Shown here: positions 47,941 through 60,063 of the stretch, piece after piece
Position numbering within the stretch: the first letter of the stretch is position 1
Layout: each line of letters opens with the position of its first letter
NCBI GenBank assembly: GCA_002964805.2
Contig: PUDQ02000001.1
Location: forward strand, 2,070,001 to 2,134,000
Direction: 5' to 3'
DNA: 64,000 nt
Origin: Trametes villosa
Taxonomy: Eukaryota > Basidiomycota > Agaricomycetes > Polyporales > Polyporaceae
The notes under the pieces: generated by a model
Database searches by the model: none
What the model was told of the DNA's origin: nothing
The model's input: the letters and a program-made list of their open reading frames with translations, nothing else
Made by a program: the position numbers and the translations under genes

Positions 47941-50900
47941 ATGGGAAAAGCACAGAAGAAGACAGGAAAGGGTCGTCTGGACAAGTACTACAAGCTCGCA
48001 AAGTACGCTTGTTCTTTCCAAATGCACAGGCCGATCGCTAAACGGGCTCGTACAGAGAGCAAGGCTACCGTGCCCGTTCAGCGTTCAAGCTCATCCAGCT
48101 GAACAAGAAGTACTCCTTCCTCGAGTCCGCACGATGCTGCATCGATCTCTGTGCTGCTCCCGGTGGTTGGCTGCAGGTGGCGAGCAAGTACATGCCCACA
48201 AATAGTGTTATTGTTGGTACGTCCCACCGCTGCATCCCAGCCTTTGCGTCCGATGCGAGCCCCGGTCCTCAGGCGTCGACTTGGTCCCTATCAAGCCCAT
48301 CCCGCGCGTCGTCACCTTTGCCTCGGACATCACGACCACGCAGTGCCGGAACCTCATCCGGGGCGAGCTGAAGGACTGGAAGGCGGACGTCGTGCTGCAC
48401 GACGGTGCGCCGAACGTCGGTACGGCGTGGGTGCAGGACGCCTACAGCCAGTCCGAGCTCGTGCTCATGAGTATGAAGCTCGCCGCGGAGTTCCTCATCA
48501 AGGGCGGCACGTTCGTCACGAAGGTCTTCCGCTCCGCGGACTACAACAACCTCATCTGGGTGTTCAACCAGCTCTTCGGCAAGGTCGAGGCGACGAAGCC
48601 GCCCTCGTCGCGTAACGTCTCCGCGGAGATCTTCGTCGTCTGCCGCGACTTCCTCGCGCCGAAGCACATCGACCCGAAGTTCTTCGACCCCCGGCATGTC
48701 TTCAAAGAGTTGTCGATGTCGGTGCCCGCGGACGAGCAGAGCGCGGCAGCTGCGAAGAAGGCGGAGTCGAGTGTCTTCCACCCCGAGAAGAAGCGCCGTC
48801 AGCGTGCTGGCTACGACGAGGGCGACTACACTCTGTACAAGGAGTCGGGCGCCGCGGACTTCATCCGGTGTCCCGACGCCGTCACTTTCCTCGGGACGTA
48901 TAACAAGATCACGTTCAAGACTGACGAAGAGAAGGAGTGGCTTGCTCTGGACCTCACCTCCCCGGACGTCAAGGCGAACTGTGACGATCTGAAGGTGCTG
49001 GGTAAGGGCGACTTCAAGGCCCTCCTCAAGTGGCGGACGGCCCTCCGGGAAGAGGTACGTCGACCCACTGACGGTTTCCACCGTGATAGAATGCTCATCG
49101 TGTAAACAGCTTGGCATCGATGTAAAGACCAAGGATACCGAGGAGCTGACCGAGACCGTTGAGATCACGGAAGAGGTTGACGAAGAGGAGCAGATCCAGC
49201 AGGAGGTAAGCCTATGCGCCATTCACAGCATAGCCATTCTCACTGACACTTTACTCAGCTCGAGCGGTTGAACGCAGAGGCGGCGGCTCGCGCGAAGCGT
49301 GAACGTCGACGTGCAAATGAGGTCAAGACCCGCACCATCCAGAGGATGCAGCTCCGCATGACTGCACCCATGGATATCGGTATGGAGCAGAATGACGACG
49401 CGCTCCGCGGCCAGGACGACATCTTCGAGCTCGACGACGCCTCCAAGGCCCTTCATGGGAAGCGCGCAGGAGCCGGCTACGACGACGACTCCGAGGAGGA
49501 AGACGGCGAGGAGAGTGACGAGGACGACGAGGTGCTGGATGAGGAGGAGGAGCGTGAGCGGAAGGTCGCAGGACTGGAGGCGGAACTGGACGGCCTCTAC
49601 GACGCGTACCAGGAGCACCTGCGCGAGCGGGACGCGAAGTGGAAGGTGAAGGAGGCGCGGAAGAACAGCAAGGCGCACGAGGAGTGGAACGGCATCGGGA
49701 AGGGTGGCGACGACTCCGAGAGCGACAAGGAGGAGGGTGGCTGGGACAAGATCCAGCGCAAGAAGGCGCGCCTCGGCGAGGACTCGAGTGACGAGGACTC
49801 GAGCGATGAGGAGAGCGAGGAGGCGGAGGAGGAGGCGGAAGAAGAGCCTGCTCGGAAGAAGAGGCGCGCAGATGGTCCTGCGGAATTTGGGTCGAAGACT
49901 AAGAAGGCACGGATAGCAAAGGTCGATGTGCCGAAGACCTCTGCGCCGCTCAGCCGGTCCGCCGAGCTCTGGTTCAAGCAGAATCTCTTCGCCGGTGCCG
50001 ATGTTGAGGTTGAAGATGATGATGAAGAGGAGGATGAGGAGGGCGAGGAGGAAGAAGATGAGGATGAAGCTATGAGTGAGGACGAAGAGGAGGTACGTGT
50101 GCAGAGACGCCGAATGTGGGCTTCACTGACGATTGCGTGCCCTTAGGTGTCTGCGAGTGAAGAGGAGGACGACTACAATGACTTTGAAATCGTACCACAA
50201 GACGCCAGCGACGATGACGGTGACATGTGGGACGTCGAAGGCGAGGACGAGGACGAGATCAAGCAAGCGAAGATCCGAAGTAAACCAACCCGCATCCTTA
50301 CCGTAGTAAGATCGATATTGACGCACTTCCACAGAACACGGCCTCACCACCGCGGAAGCGATGTCACTCGCTACGCAGCTCGTGAACCGGGAGAAGACGC
50401 GCACAGAGCTCGTCAACTCGGGCTTCAACCGCTACTCGCTCAACTCCAAGGACGACCTCCCGTCCTGGTTCCTCGACGATGAGGAGCGCCACTACAAGTC
50501 GAACATCCCGATCACCAAGGAGGCCGTCGACGCGCTCCGCGCGAAGATGCGTGCCCTCGACGCGCGGCCGATCAAGAAGGTTGCGGAGGCGAAGGCACGC
50601 AAGAAGTACAAGGCCGCTCAGCGCCTCGAGAAGACGCTCAAGAAGGCAGAGGGCGTGAACGAGACCGCGGACCTCACCGAGCGCGAGAAGGCGAAGCAGA
50701 TCGAGAAGCTGCTGGCGAAGGGCACCAAGGCGAAGCAAAAGAAGGACATCAAGGTCGTCGTGGCCAAGGGCGCCAACAGAGGCCAGAAGGGACGGCCGAC
50801 CGGTGTCAAGGGCCGTTACCTGATGGTAGACTCTCGGATGAAGAAAGAGGTGCGTACTCCTTGCTTGCTCACTCGCAGATACAGCATGTTCACACGATGA

Positions 50901-50959
50901 GATAGATGCGGGCCAAGAAACGGAAAGAAAAGGCCAACAAGAAGCGCAAGCGGACATAG
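47941..50959 (+). CDS. SPB1: AdoMet-dependent rRNA methyltransferase SPB1
   Basis: Nucleolar FtsJ-type 2'-O-methyltransferase that modifies the 25S rRNA A-loop and is needed for 60S assembly. Start [21 protein letters not shown], spliced to the [20 protein letters not shown] block. The SAM site is [15 protein letters not shown], and the catalytic region has [19 protein letters not shown] and [14 protein letters not shown]. The central DUF3381 region is [20 protein letters not shown].., then a long Asp/Glu-rich coiled-coil part. The C-terminal Spb1 domain is [20 protein letters not shown], then [19 protein letters not shown], then [15 protein letters not shown], ending [16 protein letters not shown]. 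About eight exons. It converges with SLS1, with 133 bp between stops. Confidence 0.96.
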
Positions 50960-51092
50960 ACGTCCCGTACATCTGCTTGTATCTGGTTTCTTATCCACAG
51001 TCTATATCTCTCGGTGGCGGATCACGCTTTGTATATCTTGCCAGTGGCATGATTGATTATGTTGCAGCATTAATAGTGTATATCCCCATGCT

Positions 51093-54075
51093 CTATAGTA
51101 TGTCGCGGTCCATGTCCGAGCCGAAGTCGCTACGACGATGATCCAGGACGGGGAATTGATGTGTCTTCGGCTGCTCGCGCAGGAGGGAGAGCGTATCGCA
51201 GTCTCGGAGGAAACGCGACCAGGTTACCTCGGAAGTAACGTCTTCGCAAGTAACCTAGCGTCATGGGAAGCGCCGTCAGCCCGGTAGCCCATCTGCAGAT
51301 CATTTTGCGGGTACACACCTCGCAATGCATCGACTTCTGGTTGGTCTCCAGGTCAAGCGTGCTCTCGCACACCGCACGAGTGGTGGCCACATCCTCCTCG
51401 GGATCGTCAAAGCCACTAAAAGGCGCCTGAACGCGCTCACCAACGACCTCCTCGCTCTGCCTCACGCTCGAGTTCGAGTGCAGGATGTACCGCTCGCCCG
51501 CATGCTCGATGAGCAGCGGCGGCGTGGGGTGCTCGGCGCTTAGCTCGTCCATGCCTCGCAAGCTGTGCAACCAGGTACGAAAGGCGGGTTAGCCGCGCAG
51601 AAAGCTCGGTGGCGGGAGATCACGCACAAAGCACGCAATTGCGCGACATACTGCTGCAACGCCGCCGGCTGTCGCGCCTCCGGGAGCGTGGTCGCGCTGC
51701 GAACGGTGAACTGGAGATCCATCGGGCTAAGGGGACCGAGGGGCGCAAGAATTTCAATATCGGCGACCAGATACGCCCAGCGGGAGACGATCTACGCACC
51801 GGTCGGGCATCATAAGATTCAGGTCAGCTTCGACGCCAGTCCAGCAAAGAACGCCGGAGGCGTTGAGGATCGGGATCGACAACTCCTCCGGAGTAGATGC
51901 GGCGGCGGATCGTGGCTGTGCGTCTTCCTCCTCGAAGTCGAACGTCGGGAGCTCGTCCTCGAGGTCGCGTTGAGGTACCACATCGTCTGCAGGCTTGGGA
52001 GCCGCGGGCTTCGTGAGCGTGACTTCGAGCGAAAGCACTTTCCTCCGACGCATTGGCAGAGCCGAGGAGGACGGGGGACCCGCAGCGGGGTTATCGCCCT
52101 CAGTCGCCAAGGCATGGTACACCAGCCGGTGCATAGTGCGCTGAGCATGCGGCGACATGTCCAGCAGCGGGAGGGGGAGGCTGTGCAGCCCGTCGTTAGC
52201 AGACTAGCGCAGCACGGCAATCGAGATAGGCACTAACTCGGGCACAAACGTCATCTTGACAGGATTTTGCGCAATCCATTTGCGTACCTTGCCGAACGGA
52301 TGAGCCCCCGTCAGTGGCGGTACTAGCGTCGCGCGCTGTTCGCCGGAAGGACGGGTCAACAGCATGTGGCCCATGCTAAGATAACGTTTGAAACGTCAAC
52401 AAGTGGACCCACATATCGGTACACGGCAATACTCACGATGCCTTTACGACGGTGTGATATTCGTCGCCTTGCCCTCGGTCAGGGATGTTGCTGAGCAATG
52501 ACTGCTTCAGGTTTGCGACTTCCCTGTAGACGGACAGCGTTCAGAAGCTGCGCATGACAACCAACCCTGACTTACTCTTCGACAGTAAGTACATGTCCTT
52601 TGCCTCCCTCAAGGCCCCCACTATGCTCGACGTTTTCCCGGAAGTCGGAGGCGAGCCATTCCCCTACGCGTCGTAAACGGAATGTGCCACTGGTGTTCAT
52701 GATGAAGGGTAATGGTCGTGGCGAGAGGTAGGGATATAGGGCATAATCATGGGGGAACATCACCAGCTGCTCGACGTTGGTAGTAGCAGCACCTGGTGGG
52801 ATATAGGTGAGGAGTGGTGTATGCGAGGTTTCCTCAATCTGTGGTAGAACATGAAGACATGACGCTTGGTTAGGAAGACTGGACGCACCTCGTGGACTGC
52901 CCTACTTGCTAGGCGCTTCGCGGCCGCAAGACCTTCAGCCTCTTTAGCAACGATTTTGAGCTGAGCAGGCATTCGTATCAGTGCCCGTATATCTGTCGGG
53001 TCTGTAGGGATAGTACCTTGCCAGGGGTTGAAGGATCATTCTCGAGGTATGCCGAAGCGAGGCGGGAGATGCGCTGCACCATGTCTTCAGGGATAGCGAC
53101 GGGGAAGGGAAGAACGTAGTTCTCTTCCACGAAACGCTAGGGCGAATGTTAACATGGAGCAAATAAGAGGTTCAGTACAGCGTACCCTCTTAGCAACCAG
53201 AAGGTGCTCAGACACCTCCCTGAGGGCACCTCGGGTTCCCTCCACCTGCAGAGCCATGGGTTGACGGCGTAGTGAGATATGGACGTCATAGTCCTTGGAA
53301 AGTCGCAGCAAGTCCGCCCCATCTAACAATGCATTGGCATACACCTCATCTTCACACGTTTGTGCGACGTACCTCGACCCAGGAACAAGAAGAGTTCGCT
53401 TGCAGTGACAGGGAAAGCTAGAGTAGGGAGTCGACTTCGTCAAGAGGTGTGACATGGACAAGCAACGCGCAACTCACTCTTGGTAGCAACTTCCGTACGA
53501 TCCCGCTTCGCCTTTTCCACATCCTTGAGCGTAGGCCACTTCCAGAGCTGCTCAATGATAGACTCCGCGTAGTCCGTCTTCTTCCTGTGTGTCCCGCAAT
53601 GGCGACTGGTGCCCAAAGAGTGCACGAGGAACTTGCGCAGCTGGTCCTTAGTGAAAGAGCGACACAGCGTATTGAGGAGCTCCGTGTACGTCTCGACGTA
53701 TTGCTGCGAGTGCGGCAGAGGCTGGTGGTGCGGGCGGCAGCGCTCGAGGTCGTCCAGCGTAGGCTCCAGTCCGCTTGCGTTTATAGACGCGAGATAGCTC
53801 TCTACGCGCGTAAAGGCCTCTGGCTCGCGAGAAGACTTCTTCATCCCTTTCAGCGGTCCACTGCTCTGCTTGGAGTCGGCAGCACCAGCCTCATGCTGGC
53901 TAGAACTCGGGCCGGCGACTGGTGCATCATCATCCTCGCGCTGGTCCGTTTCCTGACGTGTTTGTGCGCGTGCAGCAGAAGCAGAGTACAGTCGAGAGCG
54001 CGAGACAGCACGACGCGTCGCGGCGAGCGACTGGGGCAGCCTGGGCGAGGCGCGGCGGAGGAGGGGAAGGGACAT
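51093..54075 (-). CDS. SLS1: Mitochondrial inner-membrane regulator SLS1 (KH-type)
   Basis: Inner-membrane protein that couples mitochondrial transcription to translation. The presequence is Arg/Ser-rich (MSLPLLRRASPRLPQSLAATRR). The N-terminal domain has TKDQLRKFLVHSLGTS and KKTDYAESIIEQLWKWPTLKDVEKAKRDRTEV. A KH-like fold follows: FPVTASELFLFLGRDGADLL (joined over an intron near 53340-53390), then LSKDYDVHISLRRQPMALQVEGTRG. Next come YVLPFPVAIPEDMVQRISRLAS and the C-terminal beta-rich part. The last intron, 51255-51318 (64 nt), joins MHCE to VTCEDVTSEVTWSRFLRDCD. The true stop is at 51093; without this splice the reading would stop early in the wrong frame. ATGs at 54090 and 54075 are alternatives. 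Confidence 0.85.
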
Positions 54076-54150
54076 CGGCGAGCAGCACAAGTCTATGCAC
54101 CCGCCTCAGCCACCGCGCACTTTTCCCGTCAGGCGCTTCTGCGGTGGCTA

Positions 54151-54159
54151 GGGTTAGGG
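54151..54159 (-). promoter_or_regulatory. GGGTTAGGG element upstream of SLS1
   Basis: Exact 9-mer on the plus strand, about 60-85 nt upstream of the SLS1 start (which reads on the minus strand as CCCTAACCC). It is the third copy found in front of a predicted mitochondrial gene. Confidence 0.45.
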
Positions 54160-54325
54160 TCATTGATCTTACAGGCGTCCGAAGTACAACGGGCGCCAAA
54201 TGCACTACTCTTCGTGAAACGCTGGACATAACCGTAACATACATGGATTGAGCCTCCTCAGCTCGTCGTAAGTCGTGAACGTGCCCCAATGGCCCACAGT
54301 GCATGAGCACAATTATCCAGCCATT

Positions 54326-56942
54326 CTAGACCTTCTTCTCGATGGTTCCCTGGTCGCTAGACACGTCGTCTTCGGCAACGTCCTCGTCTTCTCCGACCTC
54401 GCCCTGCCAGCCGTTGTCGGCCAGGTACTGCAGGAACTTCTCGTCCTCGTCCGCGAGGTCGACCCCGGTCATGTCTGGAACGAAGAAGTACGTGACGAGG
54501 ATGCCGGTGACACCGCATATTGCCGCGATGATGAACGTCCACCTGCCGCGCCTGTCAGCTATGCGCGCCGCCCACATGCCACACCGCGCGCCGCGGGCAG
54601 CCCGCCAACTCACTTTTTGCCCAGGTTGTTCTGGATGGGCGTGAACGCCTGGGTCCCGACCGCTGCGCCCGTCTTCCCGATCGCGGCAGACAGCCCGTAG
54701 CACGTCCCCCTGCGGCACAAGTTCGCGGGACGTCATTGAAGGTAGTATCGCCACGGCCAGGCGCATGCACTTACCTCACCGGGGTAGCGAACGACCTGGA
54801 GACACAGCATCAGCATATCGCGCTGCGCACGAGGAAAATATAGGCACACTCACTCCGCGCTCACGAGCCCGAGCATGTCGCCGGGGCCCTGGGCCACGAG
54901 GGTCAGCATCCGGTGTTCATGGCGGGCAGCTACGAATTCCGAATTACCAGGTTGCCGAACGACTGCATCAAACCGTAGCTGCGATGCCCCCGTGAGCCCA
55001 TGTTGAACACCGGCGAACTCAGCGGCGAGCGTCGCGGGACTCACAAGATCACGAAGAGGGGGATGATGTGCGTGATTTTGTCGTACGCGAGGCCAATGAT
55101 GAGGCCTGCAGACCGTCAGCACCAGCCACCGCTCCACGCCAGCCGAAATGAAACCCACCGAAGACGAGGTACCCGCTAAAACCCAGGATCATCTGCGTGG
55201 AAGCCGGCGGGTCAGCCGCGGGGAATAGAACATCGCAGGTTCCTTACGCACGGTGTTGCGCCGGCCCAGAGGGTTGCACAGGAGGGCACCGACGAAGACG
55301 CCTGCCCCGGTGACTTGTGAGCGAACCACGAATTCCGAATTCGCGTGGGGCGCTTACCGGGAAGGGCAATCGCTCCCAAGAGCAGCTGCCATTCAGCGGT
55401 TGCCTTAATGTCCGCATTCTTGATCACGCTCGATATAATCGTGCCGGAGAAGACGCCGTTTGGGAAAGTGACCTGGACGGGGAGACAGCGTGAGCGGCCA
55501 CACGCAGGATCAGGGCTGGGCACGTCGCACAAAGTCGTAGAGGAACCTGGCCACCGCAGTCAACGTACAGCCCGACCGCTGTATTTCCGAGTAACTCACC
55601 ACGCTCCGCAGGTGCCTATGAGCGGCCTCCAGTAGCGTTTGATGACTAGCCAGTACGGCACACGTCCTGTGTGCGTCCAGGTGAAGCAGCCGAAATCGGG
55701 GGAAGGTGCACAGCGCACTCACGCTTGATCGCGGCCTGGCGGAACCTAATCTCGCAGATGAAGCCTCGATCGAACGCACACGATACCATGGATACACGCA
55801 CAGTTGAGTGGACATCATCCGCATCCGGAAGTAGAAGACGGTCATCGGAAGCAGGATGCCTATCCCGAAGCACACTCTCCAGACCGTGGTCAGATGGTCT
55901 TCGCCGGCGGCAGAAAGCACGATGAGGAAGACGGAAACAGCCAGCGGGCCTCCGAACTGGGTGATCCGTTAGCACACGGAACGTTTTAAAAATATCGCAT
56001 ACACCCACGCTGAGGACGAAGTTCGTGACCATAATGAACACTGCGTGCGTCGTGTGAGCGTGCTAGAATTAGGCTCGCAGCCGACGGAGGTGCTAGAACA
56101 TACCAGGGCCTCTGTGCTTCAGGACCTTCTCATTGGCCGCTTCGCTCGCGCTCGTCGAGGACGCAGGATATTCACCGCCCACGCCCTACGTAAGGACCCT
56201 TCGTTAGTTGCCAGCCACCAGGCTACGGTGACGTGACCGCAAACTCACAACCCCCGTGATTCCTCGGGCTACTGTCAAGCACCAGAACAGACCCTGAACG
56301 CTGCCGTGCGCGCCATTAGCAGCAGTTCCTATAGTCGCGCCGACTATGATCAGGAGCGTCGTAGCAACGAGAGCCGCCTTGCGTCCGACGCGGTCACACA
56401 GCAGGCCGACCGAGACCTGTCCGAGGACCGCACCTGGGAATGCACAGTATGTGGATTATCGTCCCACGCATACGTCAGTCGCGAGAAGAACATGGTTCGC
56501 AGCGGGCGCTTACCGACGAGGAGCGCGTTAGAGACGCGGGTCGAGACGTCGGAGGTGTATTCCTTCGGATACAGTTTCTTGAAGACAACCTGTCACAGCA
56601 CCCGCAACGTCAGCTGCGCTCCGCTCGCGACGTCTGCTGCGCCCCGCACTGACATTGCTCATCGTCATGAGGTTGTTCTGGTCTGGGGGACATCGCGATG
56701 TAAGCTCGCGCTGACGCAGAGGGCCAAGACACAAGCCACCCACATCCATCTGAGATCAACCCAAACGCCGCTGCGGCGATGGTCATGTACGCGCTTAGCG
56801 TCGCTTTCCTGGAAACCCTGCCAGCTTGTGGTTTCACCCGTGTGTCCGTGGCAGGCTCCACTGCGCCGCCCTTCCCGCCGTCGTACGCAACCACCGCGAC
56901 GCGCGCATCAGCCTTGTCCTGGTCCTGGGGGGTCGCAGCCAT
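54326..56942 (-). CDS. MFS phosphate/glycerophosphodiester transporter (Git1/Pho84 type)
   Basis: Plasma-membrane H+ symporter of the phosphate permease branch; the closest motifs are those of glycerophosphoinositol permeases. The start MAATPQDQDKADARVAVV.. leads to a first helix (TLSAYMTIAAAAFGLISDG). Key blocks are VGRKAALVATTLLIVVGA, the family signature GVGGEYPASSTSASEAANE, FLYDFVTFPNGVFSGTI, GVFVGALLCNPLGRRNT and KKWTFIIAAICGVTGILVTYF, then FVPDMTGVDLADEDEKFLQY and an acidic tail ending TIEKKV. At least eleven short exons. Introns 54889-54947 (59 nt) and 55314-55357 (44 nt) each contain the same rare 11-mer. Substrate not settled (Pi, glycerophosphoinositol or related). Confidence 0.85.
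54935..54945 (+). repeat. AATTCCGAATT element, copy 1 (intron of the Git1-like gene)
   Basis: Lies two bases inside the donor end of intron 54889-54947, so the splice donor reads GTAATTCGGAATT on the minus strand. Confidence 0.7.
55331..55341 (+). repeat. AATTCCGAATT element, copy 2 (intron of the Git1-like gene)
   Basis: In the middle of the 44-nt intron 55314-55357, in the same orientation as copy 1. Its flanks (CCACG..CGCGTGG) form an imperfect palindrome. Confidence 0.7.
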
Positions 56943-57682
56943 GGTGGAGAGGAGCGAGGAGACGCGCCGCCCGCGACGAGCACGGCGCGCCTCTATATCG
57001 GCCTGAAGCGCGCTCCCATGCCAGCTCCGCCATCAAACGCTGCTCGGAGCCCAGGCACAGCAGCGATGGTGAGCGAGTCGGGGGACCCGTGAGCGCGCAC
57101 GTGTGTGGGCCGCCTCGCTCGTTCAGGCTGCCTCCAACGCCGAAGCAGGCCGCTCTGGCAGGAGTTCGTGATGAGTCCCGCGGACGGAGGCCCGGCACGC
57201 GAGCGCGAGAGCCTGCACGTGCACGTGCAATGAGCAGCAGTACTGCGGCGCGCGGTCCGAACGCCTCTGGATCGCCCGAGGCGAATGTGTCCCCCGCTCG
57301 TCCGTCCGCGTCCAATCCGCGCCCGCACAGCGTTGTGCTCCTCGATAAAAATAGCGACGTACTGATATGGTGGCGCAGTAGGTTTACCCCCTCGGTGCAC
57401 GTTCAGCAAGTGCCACTTGTGTGTTCGGCGGGGGTAGAGGCAGGCTGACATGGCCTGGTCCTCTCCATGCCCTCGTCACAAGCCGGGGCGTGCACTGCCC
57501 GGAGAAGCCTGTGAGAGAAGTGCGGGGCACCGGCTATAACGCACAATAGAGATAGCCCCGAGCACTTCCGGTCCTTGTATATCAGGTCGCTGGGGCATGC
57601 CAATGGCGGTCAACACATTATACGAGCGCACACAGGCCTGCCCGGCAGAAACCTCTACGATACGCATCTATCAGGCAGGTCT

Positions 57683-57717
57683 GCCGGAGCCGCACGACTG
57701 TCGTGCGGCTCTCCGGC
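57683..57717. repeat. Strong hairpin / palindrome
   Basis: Two 12-nt arms (GAGCCGCACGAC at 57687-57698 and its exact complement at 57700-57711) around a single T, with a further GCCGG/CCGGC pair outside after a 2-nt bulge. GC-rich and very stable if single-stranded. Confidence 0.8.
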
Positions 57718-59524
57718 TGGAGGCCAGGAACAAATGCGCGCTGCCCCGCTTGCGCGCGCGCCCGCCGTGGTCATACAACCGCCCTTGACAGCGGAAAGGA
57801 GGGGAGTGTCAGGAAGGTCCGGAAGGCGGAGCAACGTGGGGATTCACCTTCAACAGGCTGTCAACTCGCAGGTCGGACGCCGTATCGTGGATTAACCTCA
57901 TCAGAACCCCCGGCACGCCAAGTATTGCCTAGTCTGACAGTTTATGGAATACAACCTGATCAGATCCATCAACTGCATGTCAACGGCCATTGTAGCGCGC
58001 GTTTGTGGGTGGGCTGAACAAAACGCGCGGGGGGACAGATAGCACGGAGAATGGTACGAAGCAGACGGGTGCGCACCTCTGCTTTGGCCGGTATGTTCGC
58101 GGAAGATACGACCATCGCGCAGGGAGCAAACGGCCCGTCGTGCGAGTTTCTGGGTCCACATCCACGAGGACCAGTGTATAGGAAGTGGCTACTGAACTTC
58201 GCCACGGTCGGCCTATGTCGGAGCTAGGGCTTTCGCGGGATGCCGTCGAGGCTTCTCGAGAGGGGAGGCTTTCGGTAGACGGGTCCGTACGGGGGCCAGC
58301 AGGAGCCAATGAGCCGCAGCGGAGCTATGCGGGTCCGTCAAAGTAGACATGAAAGCAACGATACACCCGAGGACTGCCAGAGGCTGGGAAAATAGAACCT
58401 ATGGGCTGACGTATTAGAACCAGCACCAGGATGTGTTCGACGCTCTTGGCACCGACCTTGGCTACTGCGAAATGCTTGTGTGGGGAGATTACGGTTCGAC
58501 GAGAGTCACGCCGCAGCGACATGAATGGGCGGAAGTAGGCGCGTGGCGCCGGGCCTGAGCGTCGACACAGTGTGAGATAGGCCCGGTAAGGAGGAAGTAC
58601 GTCGTTGTTCCTTTCTGGGGAGCGTCGGAGCGACAATCCCAAGGTCCTGTTCATGTGGTGCGCAATCAGAACCGTACCGAGAGTTACGCGGACCACGGGA
58701 GATGGGGACGTACCATGATCTTGGGTAGGAGAATATGATGTAGCACCGGTCAGACAGAATTCTATCAAGCAAGCACATCGTTACCCCGCACTAGAAGTGG
58801 GTCTCCCTGCACGCGACGTCGTAGGATTGCAGGCACTCGTGCAGGGCACTGGAGCCGGTGGGTGCTGGATGTCTTGAAGACAGGTACCCACCAAGGACAT
58901 CATTCGCCGGGCTCAATACCCTAACTGTGGTTGCGGAAGCGCCGACGGCTTCGCGAAGGTGGCCCAAGATGGAAGTCGAACAAGCCTCACATGTTGACAG
59001 ATACGGGTGAGGTCCTCGCGTTCGCCACGCGTGACGATACCGGGTTGGGCTCACCGTATCTCTGCGCCGCCGAGGGCGATGAATGCATGGATACAGAGGC
59101 TCTAGCGGCCAGAAAGATACGTGCCGACCACCCTCAAGATACGAATCACGGCCCAGGGGTCAGGTACTCGCCGATTCGCTGTGGGGGCAGTCCGTCCAAA
59201 TGATGGCACTTCGTGAACGACAGCGACGGTGCAGGGTCCCGGCCAGAACATGAGTCCCTTGACGTCATGTAGCGGGCGCAAATGTCGCACTGGACGGCCA
59301 GTAGGTTAACGACAGGGCGGGGCTGCTGTCCCGGGACGTCTTGCGTGGTGAGCCTATAGGGAAGGTGGGGTAGAGACGGACTGCGACCACGTCGCGACCC
59401 CACAGGAGGCGGGTTCGTGCGCTTGGTGCAGAAGCGCACACATGGTGCTTTGGGAATAAAGTCCGGGTTATCGAGGCCCGTCCAGATGAGAGATCTGCGG
59501 TAACGACCGAGGAAGGCGCCGTGG

Positions 59525-59585
59525 GGACGTCTTTCCTCGATCCGACACCCACGGCGCGGTACCGGATCGAGGAGAGACACCGTCC
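59525..59585. repeat. Inverted repeat, about 20-bp arms with 18-nt loop
   Basis: Perfect inner arms TCCTCGATCCG (59534-59544) and its complement (59563-59573). The match extends outward to about 59525 and 59585 with one mismatch and a 3-nt insertion. Confidence 0.75.
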
Positions 59586-59951
59586 AAAAGGGGGACATGT
59601 GGCCTGGGGATCATCACCGCTGCTTAATTTACCTCGGGGCCTAGTAATGCTGCTGGGCTGGCTGATGCAATTCTGCGCTAGGGATTTGCTAAGCCGCTGT
59701 TCCGTGCAGGATGAACACCGGTCGCCATTGCCTACGGCAGCGGTGCGACACCGCGCGGGCAGGGCCCCATGCCGGTGAGCGGACAGAATGGCCTGGAGGA
59801 ATAATGAATGTCAGAATATATGGATAGCGGTGGAGAACAGTCTAGAAGACATAGAGACCTGCTCTGGGAAGTGGCGAACGTCGTGTCTCGTATCAAAGAA
59901 CTGTCGGAAGGGCATCACAGATGGAGAGGGCGGCATGCGGGACGCTGAAGG

Positions 59952-60063
59952 CAATTCGGAATTGCGTCTGGAGACGCAGCTGCAAACCTCCACGGAGGGT
60001 CGGAGCAAAAGGCGCAGTTCCTGTACGTGCGGAGTGGGATCTCGCCTAGCGAATTCCGAATTG
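59952..60063. repeat. 112-bp interval bounded by inverted AATTCCGAATT elements (copies 3 and 4)
   Basis: CAATTCGGAATT at 59952-59963 and its exact 12-nt reverse complement at 60052-60063. The ends look like short terminal inverted repeats. No target-site duplication was confirmed by eye. Confidence 0.6.

Noticed and set aside
56306..57448. 380-codon plus-strand frame running past the Git1-like start
   Set aside because: Most of it is antisense to well-supported transporter exons, and the remainder is Arg/Pro/Ala-rich with no motif. It was not accepted as a gene, though it overlaps the gene-poor region.
58325..58768. 147-codon minus-strand ORF in the gene-poor region
   Set aside because: Composition is uneven, with no domain, no convincing promoter and overlapping ORFs of equal quality.
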